From positions 1-64,000 of the forward strand of contig DATJTJ010000062.1 of assembly GCA_035503515.1 (NCBI GenBank): DNA of 64,000 bases, read 5' to 3'. The notes under the pieces were generated by a model, which was not told the origin of the DNA, ran no database searches, and saw only the letters and a program-made list of their open reading frames with translations. Below, piece after piece: positions 8,651 to 16,470 of this stretch; position 1 is the stretch's first letter, and each line of letters begins with the position of its first letter. This DNA is from DAIDKA01 sp035503515 (GTDB lineage Bacteria > Pseudomonadota > Gammaproteobacteria > Steroidobacterales > Steroidobacteraceae). Made by a program: the position numbers and the translations under genes.

Positions 8651-9178
8651 TTACGCGGTGGCCTCGTCCCACCAGCGCGGCAGCGGCGGGGGTCCTTCCG
8701 GAAATGCCAGGGGTGCCAGTTCGGTCAGCATTTTCACATACACCGGGCGCTTGAAGAAGATCACCTCGCGCACCGGTTCCCACCAGTTGGACCAGCGGCA
8801 CTGGTCGAACTCCGGTTCGCTGGTGGCGGTGAAGGCGAAATCGGCGGCACCGTCGCGCAGCTTCAGCAGGTACCAGCGCTGCTTCTGGCCGATGCACAGC
8901 GGCAGCTGCTCGCGGCGCACGTAGCGGGCGGGCAGCCGGTAGCGCAGCCAGCCGCGGGTGGCGCCCACCAGTTCCACGTCGGCGCTGCGCAGGCCGATCT
9001 CCTCGTGCAGTTCGCGGTACAGGGACTGCTCGGGCTGCTCGCCGGTCTGGACGCCGCCCTGGGGGAACTGCCAGCCGCCGCCGCGGGCACGCCGGCCGAG
9101 GAACACCGAGCCGTCGCCGCGCATCAGGACGATGCCGACGTTTGCGCGGTAGCCTTCGTTGTCGATGACGTCACTCAT
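8651..9178 (-). CDS. rppH: RNA pyrophosphohydrolase (Nudix)
   Basis: RppH removes pyrophosphate from 5'-triphosphorylated mRNA and so triggers RNase E decay. The 175-residue product begins MSDVIDNEGYRANVG and carries the Nudix box from about residue 38, with the core RELHEEIGL. Conserved RppH residues follow (WRYRLP-like WLRYRLP, QKQRWYLL, EFDQCRW). The frame is open far upstream, but MSDVID is the family start. It is separated from the downstream membrane protein by 9 bp and is divergent from the FecCD permease. Confidence 0.95.
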   Translation of the reverse strand: MSDVIDNEGYRANVGIVLMRGDGSVFLGRRARGGGWQFPQGGVQTGEQPEQSLYRELHEEIGLRSADVELVGATRGWLRYRLPARYVRREQLPLCIGQKQRWYLLKLRDGAADFAFTATSEPEFDQCRWSNWWEPVREVIFFKRPVYVKMLTELAPLAFPEGPPPLPRWWDEATA

Positions 9179-9230
9179 GCCGTTCGTGTACGAGTCTGCC
9201 ACAATTGCGCGCCTACTGAGGTCCTGAGAA

Positions 9231-10208
9231 ATGACCGGGTCTGCACATCGCAGGCTGTGCGCGGCAGCCGTCCTGTTCGCGGCAGCCGTGGTCATAACGC
9301 TGTCGCTGATTTGCGGCAGCACGCCGTCAACTCCCGCCACGGTGCTGCGGGTGCTGGCGGGCGGCGGCGATGCGTTCAGCCGCGCCGTCATCCTCTCGCT
9401 GCGCCTGCCGCGGCTGCTGAATGCGCTCGGGGTCGGGAGCCTGCTGGCCCTGACCGGGGTCGCCCTGCAGGCCCTGTTCCGCAACCCCCTGGCCGACCCG
9501 TACATCCTGGGCGTCTCCGGCGGCGCCGCCTTCGGGGCGATCTGCGCGCTCGCGGCCGGACTCGCCGCCGCGGCCGTGCAGGGCGCGGCGGCCGCGGGCG
9601 CACTGGTGACGCTGGTCCTGGTGTGGGCGCTGGCCCGGCAGGCCGGCACGACGCGGGTGCTGCTGACCGGGGTCGCGGTGGCGAGCGTGTGCGGGGCGCT
9701 GGTGACCCTGGTGCTCACCAGCGCCGATGAGAGCCGGGTGCGCAGCATGGTGTTCTGGCTCGCCGGTGACCTCTCCTGGGACAGCGAGCCTGGCCTCACG
9801 CTGGGCCTCGCGCTGCTCACGGTCGCGGCGGCGGTGCTCGTGGCGCGGCCCCTGAACGTGCTGGCCGCCGGCGACCTGCGGGCGCGCAGCGTGGGGCTCG
9901 AGGTCGGCGTGTGGCGCGGCCTCGTATACGGCATTGCCGCGCTGCTGACGGCCATCGCCGTGGTGAGCGCCGGCACCATCGGCTTCGTCGGCCTGATCAC
10001 GCCGCACTTCGCGCGGCTGCTGTTCCGCACCCACGATCACCGCATCATCGCCCCGGCGGCGGCGGTGCTCGGCGGCACGCTGCTGGCGCTCGCCGATCTC
10101 ATCGCCCGCACCGTCGCGGCGCCGCGGCAGCTGCCGGTGGGCGCCGTGATGGCGGTGGCCGGCACGCCGCTGTTCCTGCTGCTGCTGCGCCAGGCGCGGG
10201 CCCGGTAG
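9231..10208 (+). CDS. FecCD-family ABC transporter permease (vitamin B12/siderophore type)
   Basis: This is the inner-membrane permease of a BtuCD/FhuB-like importer. The 325-residue product is almost entirely hydrophobic, with about 9-10 helices. It carries family signatures RLPRLLNALGVGSLLALTG, GFVGLITPHFAR (the ATPase coupling loop) and PRQLPVGAV near the C-terminus. A B12 substrate is suggested by a cobalamin adenosyltransferase 6 kb away, but heme or siderophore import is equally possible from the sequence. The matching ATPase gene is at 13188, separated by three unrelated genes. No substrate-binding protein or TonB receptor is in the window. The 52-bp upstream gap is too short for a cobalamin riboswitch. 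Confidence 0.85.
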   Translation: MTGSAHRRLCAAAVLFAAAVVITLSLICGSTPSTPATVLRVLAGGGDAFSRAVILSLRLPRLLNALGVGSLLALTGVALQALFRNPLADPYILGVSGGAAFGAICALAAGLAAAAVQGAAAAGALVTLVLVWALARQAGTTRVLLTGVAVASVCGALVTLVLTSADESRVRSMVFWLAGDLSWDSEPGLTLGLALLTVAAAVLVARPLNVLAAGDLRARSVGLEVGVWRGLVYGIAALLTAIAVVSAGTIGFVGLITPHFARLLFRTHDHRIIAPAAAVLGGTLLALADLIARTVAAPRQLPVGAVMAVAGTPLFLLLLRQARAR

Positions 10209-10214
10209 CGGGCG

Positions 10215-11276
10215 TCAGCTCACGATCGTTTCCGACACCGTCACGCGATTGCGGCCCGCCGCCTTCGAGCGGTACAGCGCCGCGTCGGCCTCGGCCATCA
10301 GCCGCTCGGCGAGCGACTGCAGGTCCGGGGCGCCCTGCCCGGGTGCGGCCACGGCGACGCCGATGGACAGCGTGATGGTCACGCTCACTCCGGGATTGAC
10401 CAGGATCGGCATGCGGCTGACGGTCGCGAGCGCGCGGCGCGCCAGGGCCTCCGCCTCGCGCACGTTGCCGCCCGGCAGCACCACCGCGAACTCGTCGCCG
10501 CCGAAACGCGCGCCGGTATCGCTGGTGCGGATCTCGCCGTCGATGCGGCGGGCCACTTCGCGCAGCACCGAATCCCCGGCCAGATGCCCGTGCGCATCGT
10601 TGATGCGCTTGAAATGATCGACATCGATCATCAGGCAGGCGACGGTGCGCCGGTCGCGGTGGGCCCGCGCCAGCTCCTCGCGCAGCCGCGCATTCATGTA
10701 ACGGCGGTTGTGGAAGCCGGTGAGGAAGTCGGTGAGGCCGCTGCGCACCAGCCGCGCCCGGTTGACGGCATTCTCCAGGCAGATCGCGGCGATGACGCCC
10801 AGGTGTGCCATGTAGTCGCTGGCGAGATCGGGCGTGAAGCGGTACGGGTCCCGCGAGCCGAAGACCATGACGCCGTCGAGCTGTTCACCCCGGCGCAGCG
10901 GCACCAGCGCGAGGCTTGCGATGCCGCGGGACTGCGGCAGCACCTGCAGGTGCTCCACCGAACGGAACGGCCCGAACCAGGGACGGTCGAGCGCCGCGAG
11001 CTGCGGGGCCAGCGGCGCCAGCGAATCCACGAACAGCACGCCGCGGGCGCCCGAGGAGGCCGGCTCCCCGGACAGCAGGTGCCGCATCTCGTGGTGCGGG
11101 TCCTGCAGCACCAGCGACACCGCATCGAGGTTGAAGGATTTGCGCAGGCCGCCCTGCAGCATCTCGATCAGCAGCGGCAGCGAGCTTGCGCCCAGCAGCG
11201 CGAGCTCGCGTTCCTGGGTCTTGCGCCGCACTTCATCGTTGCGCGCGGCCGCCTCGGTGAGATCCTGCAGCCGCAC
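10215..11276 (-). CDS. GAF/DUF484-like diguanylate cyclase (GGDEF)
   Basis: The protein is predicted to make cyclic-di-GMP. A short coiled coil leads into a DUF484/GAF-like sensor (about residues 25-175), followed by a GGDEF domain. The active site FGGDEFAVV is intact, and an I-site RTSD lies exactly five residues before GGDEF, so product inhibition is expected. Metal and substrate residues (DVDHFKRIND) are present. The first conventional start is the GTG at 11274-11276 (353 aa). However, the coiled-coil reading frame continues upstream without ATG, GTG or TTG to a CTG that overlaps the tyrA stop (CTGA at 11390-11393), which would give 392 aa. The gene is downstream of tyrA in the same direction. 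Whether it controls the pili encoded further along is unknown. Confidence 0.88.
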   Translation of the reverse strand: MRLQDLTEAAARNDEVRRKTQERELALLGASSLPLLIEMLQGGLRKSFNLDAVSLVLQDPHHEMRHLLSGEPASSGARGVLFVDSLAPLAPQLAALDRPWFGPFRSVEHLQVLPQSRGIASLALVPLRRGEQLDGVMVFGSRDPYRFTPDLASDYMAHLGVIAAICLENAVNRARLVRSGLTDFLTGFHNRRYMNARLREELARAHRDRRTVACLMIDVDHFKRINDAHGHLAGDSVLREVARRIDGEIRTSDTGARFGGDEFAVVLPGGNVREAEALARRALATVSRMPILVNPGVSVTITLSIGVAVAAPGQGAPDLQSLAERLMAEADAALYRSKAAGRNRVTVSETIVS

Positions 11277-11389
11277 CTCGAGTTCGAGAGTTTCGCGCTC
11301 CAGCTGCGCGAGGCGCGCCTGGATCGGATCGGCCGCAGGCAGCGGCTGCGGGGCCGCGATCCCGGCCGGCTCTGTGTCCTTTGAACTCT

Positions 11390-12514
11390 TCAGGCGCGTC
11401 TCTCGGTCACGCTGCGTCGGTCTTCCAGGTATTCACGGCCGCGGTTCATGAGGGCCACGAAGGCATCATGGTCCTGCGACAGTACCGCGGTGCGGATGCG
11501 CTCCACCGCCTGCGCCAGGGCTTCGAGCGGTTCGGCGCCGAAATCGTTGAGGCTCTGGATCTCATAATAAAGCTCCGGGCTCTCCTGCGCCACGCGCGCG
11601 GCCACGTCGAGCTGGGAATCGAAGGTGGTGCTCGACATCTCGGCCAGCCGCGGCGCGGCCTCGCCGCTGTTGGCCAGCACCGTGAAGAAGGCGATGTTCA
11701 ACGCGTGGGACAGGCCGAGGATGTAGGCCGTCAGACGGTCGTGCTCGTCGAGGGTGGTGATGACCTGCTCGACCATGGTGGGCGCGAACAGCTCCCGGAC
11801 CTTGCGCAGCGCAACCGGACAGCCCAGGTCCACGAACACCACGTGGCGGCCGGACAGCAGTTCGGTGTCCGGACCGAACATGGGATGGATCGAGGTCACC
11901 TCGCACCCGTGGGCCTTCAGCGCCTGCAGGCCCGCGCGCAGCGGCGACTTGAGCGACCCCACGTCGAACACCACCCCCCGCGGCCGCTGCAGGGCGAGCT
12001 CGCGCAGGATCGGGCCGGTGGCCCCGAGCGGGGTCGCGATCACGATGTAGTCGTACACCGACAGGTCCGCCCGCTTCCAGTCTCCGACCGCGGTGAACCC
12101 GGGCGGCGCCCCGGCCGTATCGGAAACGTCCACCACGAAGCCCTGCGAGTTCATGAAGTCGACGAACCAGTGGCCCATCTTGCCGCAGCCGCCGATCACC
12201 AGCGCCCTGTGCCCCGAGCCGCTGCCCTTGGTGGCGACGCTGATCTGTTCCTGGGTCGCCAGCGAGGAGCGGATCAGCATCCGCATCAGGTTCTCGGCCA
12301 GGTCGGCGGACACGCCGAGCTGCGCGGCGGCCGCGCGCGCCTCCATGATGACCGTGCGTTCGCGCTGGTAGTCCCGGGTCGGGTAGCCGGTCTCGCGTTT
12401 CACCCGGGCCACTTCGCGGCTCAGGCGCTGGCGCTCGGCGATCAGCGTCAGGAGCTGGTGGTCCAGGTCATTGAGACTGCCGCGCAGTTCATCGAGGGTC
12501 ACGTCGGTGGTCAT
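11390..12514 (-). CDS. tyrA: bifunctional chorismate mutase / prephenate dehydrogenase (T-protein)
   Basis: This enzyme converts chorismate to prephenate and then NAD-dependently to 4-hydroxyphenylpyruvate in tyrosine synthesis. The N-terminal ~90 residues are an AroQ-type helical mutase (LDHQLLTLIAERQRLSREV, YQRERTVIMEA). From about residue 103 a Rossmann dehydrogenase follows (VIGGCGKMGHWF), with the catalytic-region SIHPMFGP. At 374 residues this is the enterobacterial T-protein architecture, rather than the TyrA-AroA fusion seen in pseudomonads. It is divergent from pdxH with a 47-bp gap. Its stop may be coupled to a CTG start of the GGDEF gene. Confidence 0.95.
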   Translation of the reverse strand: MTTDVTLDELRGSLNDLDHQLLTLIAERQRLSREVARVKRETGYPTRDYQRERTVIMEARAAAAQLGVSADLAENLMRMLIRSSLATQEQISVATKGSGSGHRALVIGGCGKMGHWFVDFMNSQGFVVDVSDTAGAPPGFTAVGDWKRADLSVYDYIVIATPLGATGPILRELALQRPRGVVFDVGSLKSPLRAGLQALKAHGCEVTSIHPMFGPDTELLSGRHVVFVDLGCPVALRKVRELFAPTMVEQVITTLDEHDRLTAYILGLSHALNIAFFTVLANSGEAAPRLAEMSSTTFDSQLDVAARVAQESPELYYEIQSLNDFGAEPLEALAQAVERIRTAVLSQDHDAFVALMNRGREYLEDRRSVTERRA

Positions 12515-12561
12515 GGCTCAGGTTCCGTTAATCCGCGCCTTTTTTACCTTACTATGCGCAA

Positions 12562-13215
12562 ATGAGCGAACCGACTTCGGAAATCCTCGGCAACCCGCTC
12601 CCGGCGGAGCCCCTGATGCTGGCCAGCGAGTGGCTGGCGGAGGCCTGGCGCCGGCGGCTGCAGCCCAACCCCAATGCCATGACCCTGGCGACCGCGACCC
12701 CCGAGGGGCTGCCCGCGGCCCGGATCGTGCTGTGCAAGGACGTGGTGGGCATCCCCGGATATGTCGTCTTCTATACGAACTTCCAGTCGCGCAAGGGCCT
12801 GGAGCTGAGCGCCAATCCGCGCGCGGCGGCGGTGATGCACTGGGACCACATGCGACGGCAGGTGCGCATCGAGGGCCTGGTGGAGACGGCGCCCGCGGCC
12901 GACAGCGACGCTTATTTCGCTTCCCGGGCCCGCGGCAGCCGGATCGGCGCCTGGGCCAGCGCCCAGAGCCGCCCCGTGGACTCCCGCGAGGCGCTGATGG
13001 CCGCGGTGCGGGACGCCACCGCACGCTTCGGCGAAGGCGAGGTGCCCCGCCCCACGTTCTGGGGTGGCTACCGCCTGTGGGCCGATGCGGTGGAACTGTG
13101 GGTCGAGGGCGAGGCCCGCATCCACGACCGGGCCCGCTGGACCCGCACCCTGGAGCGCGCGGCTAACGGCAGCATGCAGCCCGGCCCATGGTCGGTCACC
13201 CGGCTGCAGCCCTGA
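12562..13215 (+). CDS. pdxH: pyridoxamine/pyridoxine 5'-phosphate oxidase
   Basis: PdxH is the FMN enzyme that makes pyridoxal 5'-phosphate from PNP or PMP. The 217-residue product is full length. It has the family blocks NAMTLATATPEG, RIVLCKDVV, FYTNFQSRKG, the FMN/substrate region near ASAQSRPV, and the C-terminal PTFWGGYRL followed by the R-x-H-DR segment. The start ATG at 12562 gives the normal N-terminus. The 3' end overlaps the following ABC ATPase gene by 28 bp, which suggests one transcript. Confidence 0.96.
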   Translation: MSEPTSEILGNPLPAEPLMLASEWLAEAWRRRLQPNPNAMTLATATPEGLPAARIVLCKDVVGIPGYVVFYTNFQSRKGLELSANPRAAAVMHWDHMRRQVRIEGLVETAPAADSDAYFASRARGSRIGAWASAQSRPVDSREALMAAVRDATARFGEGEVPRPTFWGGYRLWADAVELWVEGEARIHDRARWTRTLERAANGSMQPGPWSVTRLQP

Positions 13216-13988
13216 GTGCGCCCGCGGCCGCGCTGCGTGCGCGGGCATTGTGCGTCGGGGCCGGCGAGCGCCGCCTGGTCAACGGCCTGGAGGTCGGATT
13301 CGCGCCCGGCGAGTTCGTCGCCATCCTCGGCCGCAACGGCTGCGGCAAGACCCTGACGCTGCATACCTTGGCCGGCCTGCGGCCGCCCCTCTCCGGAACG
13401 GTCGAACTCGAGGGCCAGCCGCTCGCCGCGCTGTCGCGCCGGCGCATTGCCCGACGGCTGGGCCTGCTCACCCAGGACCTGGAGGAAGGATTCGCGAGCA
13501 CGGTGATGGAGTCGCTGCTGATCGGCCGCCACCCGCACCTGTCGCTGCTGGAGCGCGAGGGGGCCGCCGACCGGCGCCTGGCCCAGGCGGCCCTGACGCG
13601 CGTCGGCCTCCCCGACTTCGCACAGCGCAGCACCGAGACGCTCTCCGGCGGCGAGCAGCGGCGCTGCGCGATGGCGGCCCTCCTCACCCAGGATCCGCAG
13701 ATCTACCTGCTGGATGAGCCCTCCAATCACCTGGATCCGCAGCAGCAGCTGGCGATGCTGGGGCTGTTCAGGGAGGAGGCGAACCGCGGCCGCACGGTCG
13801 TCGCCATCCTGCACGACCCCACCCTCGCCGCGCGCTTCGCCAGCTCGGCCCTGCTGCTGTACGGCGACGGCAACTGGCTCGCAGGTCCGGCGACGCAGGT
13901 CCTGAACGCGCCGGCCCTGAGCCAGCTGTATGAAACGCCACTGACCGAGGTGACCGTGGGCAACCGCCGGGTCTTCACGAGCCTCTAG
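13188..13988 (+). CDS. ABC transporter ATP-binding protein (BtuD/FecE type)
   Basis: This is the ATPase subunit of a FecCD-type importer. The 266-residue product has Walker A GRNGCGKT (near residue 50), signature LSGGEQRR, Walker B IYLLDEPSNHLD and the switch His in AILHDP. The LGLLTQDLEE Q-loop and ATV-type segments match cobalamin/siderophore ATPases. It probably energises the permease at 9231, although tyrA, pdxH and the GGDEF gene lie between. The ATG at 13188 lies within pdxH; the downstream GTG at 13216 is out of frame. Confidence 0.85.
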   Translation: MVGHPAAALSAPAAALRARALCVGAGERRLVNGLEVGFAPGEFVAILGRNGCGKTLTLHTLAGLRPPLSGTVELEGQPLAALSRRRIARRLGLLTQDLEEGFASTVMESLLIGRHPHLSLLEREGAADRRLAQAALTRVGLPDFAQRSTETLSGGEQRRCAMAALLTQDPQIYLLDEPSNHLDPQQQLAMLGLFREEANRGRTVVAILHDPTLAARFASSALLLYGDGNWLAGPATQVLNAPALSQLYETPLTEVTVGNRRVFTSL

Positions 13989-14078
13989 CGCGGGGACCGG
14001 CCCGAAGGCCCCGCGCACCGCCGGGTGTATAGTTGCGCGCGGGCTCAGCTGTGCCGGAACCTGTCGGGGAGACTTTCA

Positions 14079-14822
14079 ATGACTGCAAAGGATCAGCCGC
14101 AAGCGGCGCGTCGCACCCTGGTGAAGCTGGCCGGCCTGGCAGCGGCGCTCGCAGTGATCCCGCTGGGCGCAGGTGTTGCAAAGGCAACTGACAGGAAGCT
14201 GAAGATCGGCATCATCGGTTCGGGCCACGTGGGCAGCGCGCTCGGCGGCGTGTGGGCTCGTGACGGCCACGAGGTCATGTTCGCCTCGCGCAACCTCGAT
14301 GCCGACAGGAAGCTGGCCGCCGACACCGGTGCGAATGCCCGTGCCGGTACGCCGCAGGAAGCGGCCGCGTTCGGCGATGTGATACTGCTCGCCGTCCCCT
14401 ACAGCGCCTACCCCGAACTCGAGAAGAGCGTGGGTCCCGCGCTCAAGGGCAAGGTGGTGATGAATGCCAGCAATCCCTTCCCCCAGCGCGACGGCCCGAT
14501 CGGCGACCAGGCCCGCAGTGAGGGCGCGGGACTGTTCGATGCCCAGGCCCTGCCGGGCGCCCGCATCGTGCGGGTCTTCAATGCCATCGGCTCCGCGCGC
14601 ATGGCGAGCGCCCATACGGATCCGGGGAAGATCGCAGTGCCGCTCGCGGGGGATGACCGGAGGGCACTCGAGACCACCGCGCAACTGGCCCGCGAAGTCG
14701 GCTTCGTGCCGGTCGTCGTCGGGGGCCTCGCCATGGGCAAGTACCTGATGCCCGGGACGCCGCTCGCCGGGGAACACACGCCCGACGAGCTGCGCGGCAT
14801 CGCGGCGACGCTCAAGCCCTGA
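14079..14822 (+). CDS. Tat-exported F420-dependent NADP reductase-like protein
   Basis: The 247-residue protein has an N-terminal twin-arginine signal (ARRTLVKLAGLAAALAV, Ala-rich cleavage region near residue 35). It is followed by a Rossmann fold of the NADP oxidoreductase/F420-reductase family (KIGIIGSGHVGSALGGVWARDG, then FASRN, LLAVPY, VMNASNPF, RVFNAIG). The dinucleotide-binding glycines are intact, so NADP(H) binding is expected; F420 use is unproven. The ATG at 14079 is chosen because GGGGAG sits eight bases upstream and it begins just before the signal. Related proteins are usually cytoplasmic, so export is the odd point. No partner gene is obvious. Confidence 0.78.
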   Translation: MTAKDQPQAARRTLVKLAGLAAALAVIPLGAGVAKATDRKLKIGIIGSGHVGSALGGVWARDGHEVMFASRNLDADRKLAADTGANARAGTPQEAAAFGDVILLAVPYSAYPELEKSVGPALKGKVVMNASNPFPQRDGPIGDQARSEGAGLFDAQALPGARIVRVFNAIGSARMASAHTDPGKIAVPLAGDDRRALETTAQLAREVGFVPVVVGGLAMGKYLMPGTPLAGEHTPDELRGIAATLKP

Positions 14823-14837
14823 GGGCGGCGGGCGCGG

Positions 14838-15008
14838 CTAGTCGCCGGACTCCTTGGCGCTGTCCTGCCAGTCCCGCTCGGCCTGGCGTTTGGCGGAATC
14901 GGCGCCGCCCTTCTTGCGGATCTCGGACCCGGGCGGTGACTCGGTCTTGGCTCGCGTATGGTCCTCGTGGCCGGGCTGTGGATTGCGGTCTGTCGATTCG
15001 GCGCTCAC
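14838..15008 (-). CDS. small hydrophilic hypothetical protein (56 aa)
   Basis: A short minus-strand frame encodes a very polar, charged product with Lys/Asp/Glu/Ser-rich composition and a C-terminus AKRQAERDWQDSAKESGD. The GTG at 15006-15008 is preferred because GGAG lies six bases before it. An ATG two codons upstream abuts the GGAG and is too close to it. Codon composition is typical for the region, with GC-rich third positions. It sits between the convergent end of the Tat protein and the start side of the inositol-phosphatase gene. No family is recognised. Composition suggests a small disordered, stress-type protein, but that is only a guess. Confidence 0.55.
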   Translation of the reverse strand: MSAESTDRNPQPGHEDHTRAKTESPPGSEIRKKGGADSAKRQAERDWQDSAKESGD

Positions 15009-15094
15009 GGGCATCTCCAGGATGGATCCGGGGCCCAGTATCGGCCGACGCGCCCGGAACGTTTACCGCGCAGCCGCCCCCATGCGCTGTAAGA

Positions 15095-15871
15095 CTAGAC
15101 CGTGCCCGCCAGCGCCGCGTGGATGCGCTCGTGCAGGGCGCCGTTGGTGGCCAACACGCTGGTGGTCGTGAGGCCTACCGCAGCGCCGTCGAGGTCCGTG
15201 AACACCCCGCCGGCCTCGCGCACGATGACGGTGAGCGCGGCGATGTCGAGGATGTTCACGTCCGACTCGACGACCACGTCGAGCGAGCCGCGGGCCAGCA
15301 GGTGGTAGTGCACGAAGTCACCATAGCCGCGGATGCGGCTGACGCCGCCGATCAGGTCACCGAGTCGACGCCAGCCGACCGCCGAGCGGGCCAGGGATTT
15401 GAGGTTGCCGGTGGAGACGATGGTCTGGCTGAGTTCGGCGGTGCCGCTGACGCGGATGGCCTGGCCGTTGAGGAACGCGCCGCCGCCGCGCTCGGCCCAG
15501 GCGAGTTCCGCGTAGGCCGGGGCGCTCGAGACCCCGAGCACCAGCTCGCCGCCGCGCATCAGGGCGATCTGGGTGGAAAAGAACGGGCACTCGCGCACGA
15601 AGGACTTGGTGCCATCGATGGGATCCACCAGCCAGATGCTCTCGGCGGACAGGTTGTGCTGGCCGGTCTCCTCGCCATGGAACCCGTAGGCGGGAAAGCG
15701 GGCCTGCAGCACCTCGTGGATCGCCTCCTCGGCGCGCACGTCCGCCTCGGTGACCGGGGACAGGTCGGCCTTGGTGGTGATGCTGAGGTTGCGCTGGTAC
15801 AGCGAGCGGATGACCGTGGCGGCGGCCTGGGCCGCATCGAGGGCGGCCGCAAGTTCGGGCGAGTGCGACAT
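15095..15871 (-). CDS. inositol monophosphatase family protein (possible histidinol phosphatase)
   Basis: This is a Mg-dependent phosphomonoesterase of the IMPase/CysQ/HisN superfamily. The 258-residue product shows HGEETG, the metal-binding WLVDPIDGTKSF and the C-terminal DVNILDIAALTVIVREAGG motif, all intact. The substrate is undetermined. The pattern DPIDGTKSFVRECPFF is seen in HisN-type histidinol-phosphate phosphatases, so that is the best alternative to inositol phosphatase. The start ATG is divergent from the cobalamin adenosyltransferase, with a 35-bp gap that must hold both promoters. Confidence 0.87.
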   Translation of the reverse strand: MSHSPELAAALDAAQAAATVIRSLYQRNLSITTKADLSPVTEADVRAEEAIHEVLQARFPAYGFHGEETGQHNLSAESIWLVDPIDGTKSFVRECPFFSTQIALMRGGELVLGVSSAPAYAELAWAERGGGAFLNGQAIRVSGTAELSQTIVSTGNLKSLARSAVGWRRLGDLIGGVSRIRGYGDFVHYHLLARGSLDVVVESDVNILDIAALTVIVREAGGVFTDLDGAAVGLTTTSVLATNGALHERIHAALAGTV

Positions 15872-15906
15872 GGATGGGGATTCTCCTGCTTGAGGTATGC
15901 TGCGGC

Positions 15907-16470
15907 ATGGGCAATCGCCTGAGCAAGATCTACACGCGCACCGGCGATGACGGCACGACGGGCCTCGGGGACGGGACCCGCACGCCCAAGGACTCCCCCC
16001 GGGTCGAGGCCATCGGGGCCGTGGACGAACTCAACAGTGCCGTGGGGCTGGTGCTGGCGGTGCCGGACCTACCGCTGCCCGCGATCGGGCTGCTGCAGGA
16101 AATCCAGCACGACCTGTTCGATCTCGGGGGCGAGCTGAGCATCCCCGGGCACAGCATCCTCGATGGCGCGCACATCACGCGCCTCGAGGAGGCGCTCGAC
16201 GGCTTCAACGAGCAGCTGCCGCCGCTGCGCGAATTCATCCTGCCCAGCGGCGGTCCGGCGACGGCGGCCTGCCATCTGGCCCGGGCCATCGCCCGGCGCG
16301 CCGAGCGGCGCGTGTGGACGCTGTTCCGCGCCGAAGGCGCGACGGTGGCGGAAATCCTGCCCCGCTATCTGAACCGGCTCTCGGACCTGCTGTTCGTGCT
16401 GGCGCGGGTGCTGGTGCGCCATGAACGCGGCAGCGAAGTGCTATGGCGGCACGATCGGGGACGCGGCTGA
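15907..16470 (+). CDS. PduO-type cob(I)yrinic acid a,c-diamide / cobalamin adenosyltransferase
   Basis: The enzyme transfers the adenosyl group of ATP to cob(I)alamin, making coenzyme B12. The 187-residue product has the ATP-binding N-terminal IYTRTGDDGTTGLGDGTR, the helical-bundle motif RAIARRAERRVWTL and the C-terminal RYLNRLSDLLFVLAR, as in PduO/MMAB. The ATG at 15907 fits the family start. Together with the FecCD permease and ATPase nearby it suggests salvage of external corrinoids. Its last 30 bp overlap the convergent ampD gene. Confidence 0.92.
   Translation: MGNRLSKIYTRTGDDGTTGLGDGTRTPKDSPRVEAIGAVDELNSAVGLVLAVPDLPLPAIGLLQEIQHDLFDLGGELSIPGHSILDGAHITRLEEALDGFNEQLPPLREFILPSGGPATAACHLARAIARRAERRVWTLFRAEGATVAEILPRYLNRLSDLLFVLARVLVRHERGSEVLWRHDRGRG

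Noticed and set aside
9179..9230. Cobalamin riboswitch ahead of the FecCD permease
   Set aside because: Only 52 bases separate rppH and the permease, too few for the ~200-nt element, and no B12-box sequence is present.
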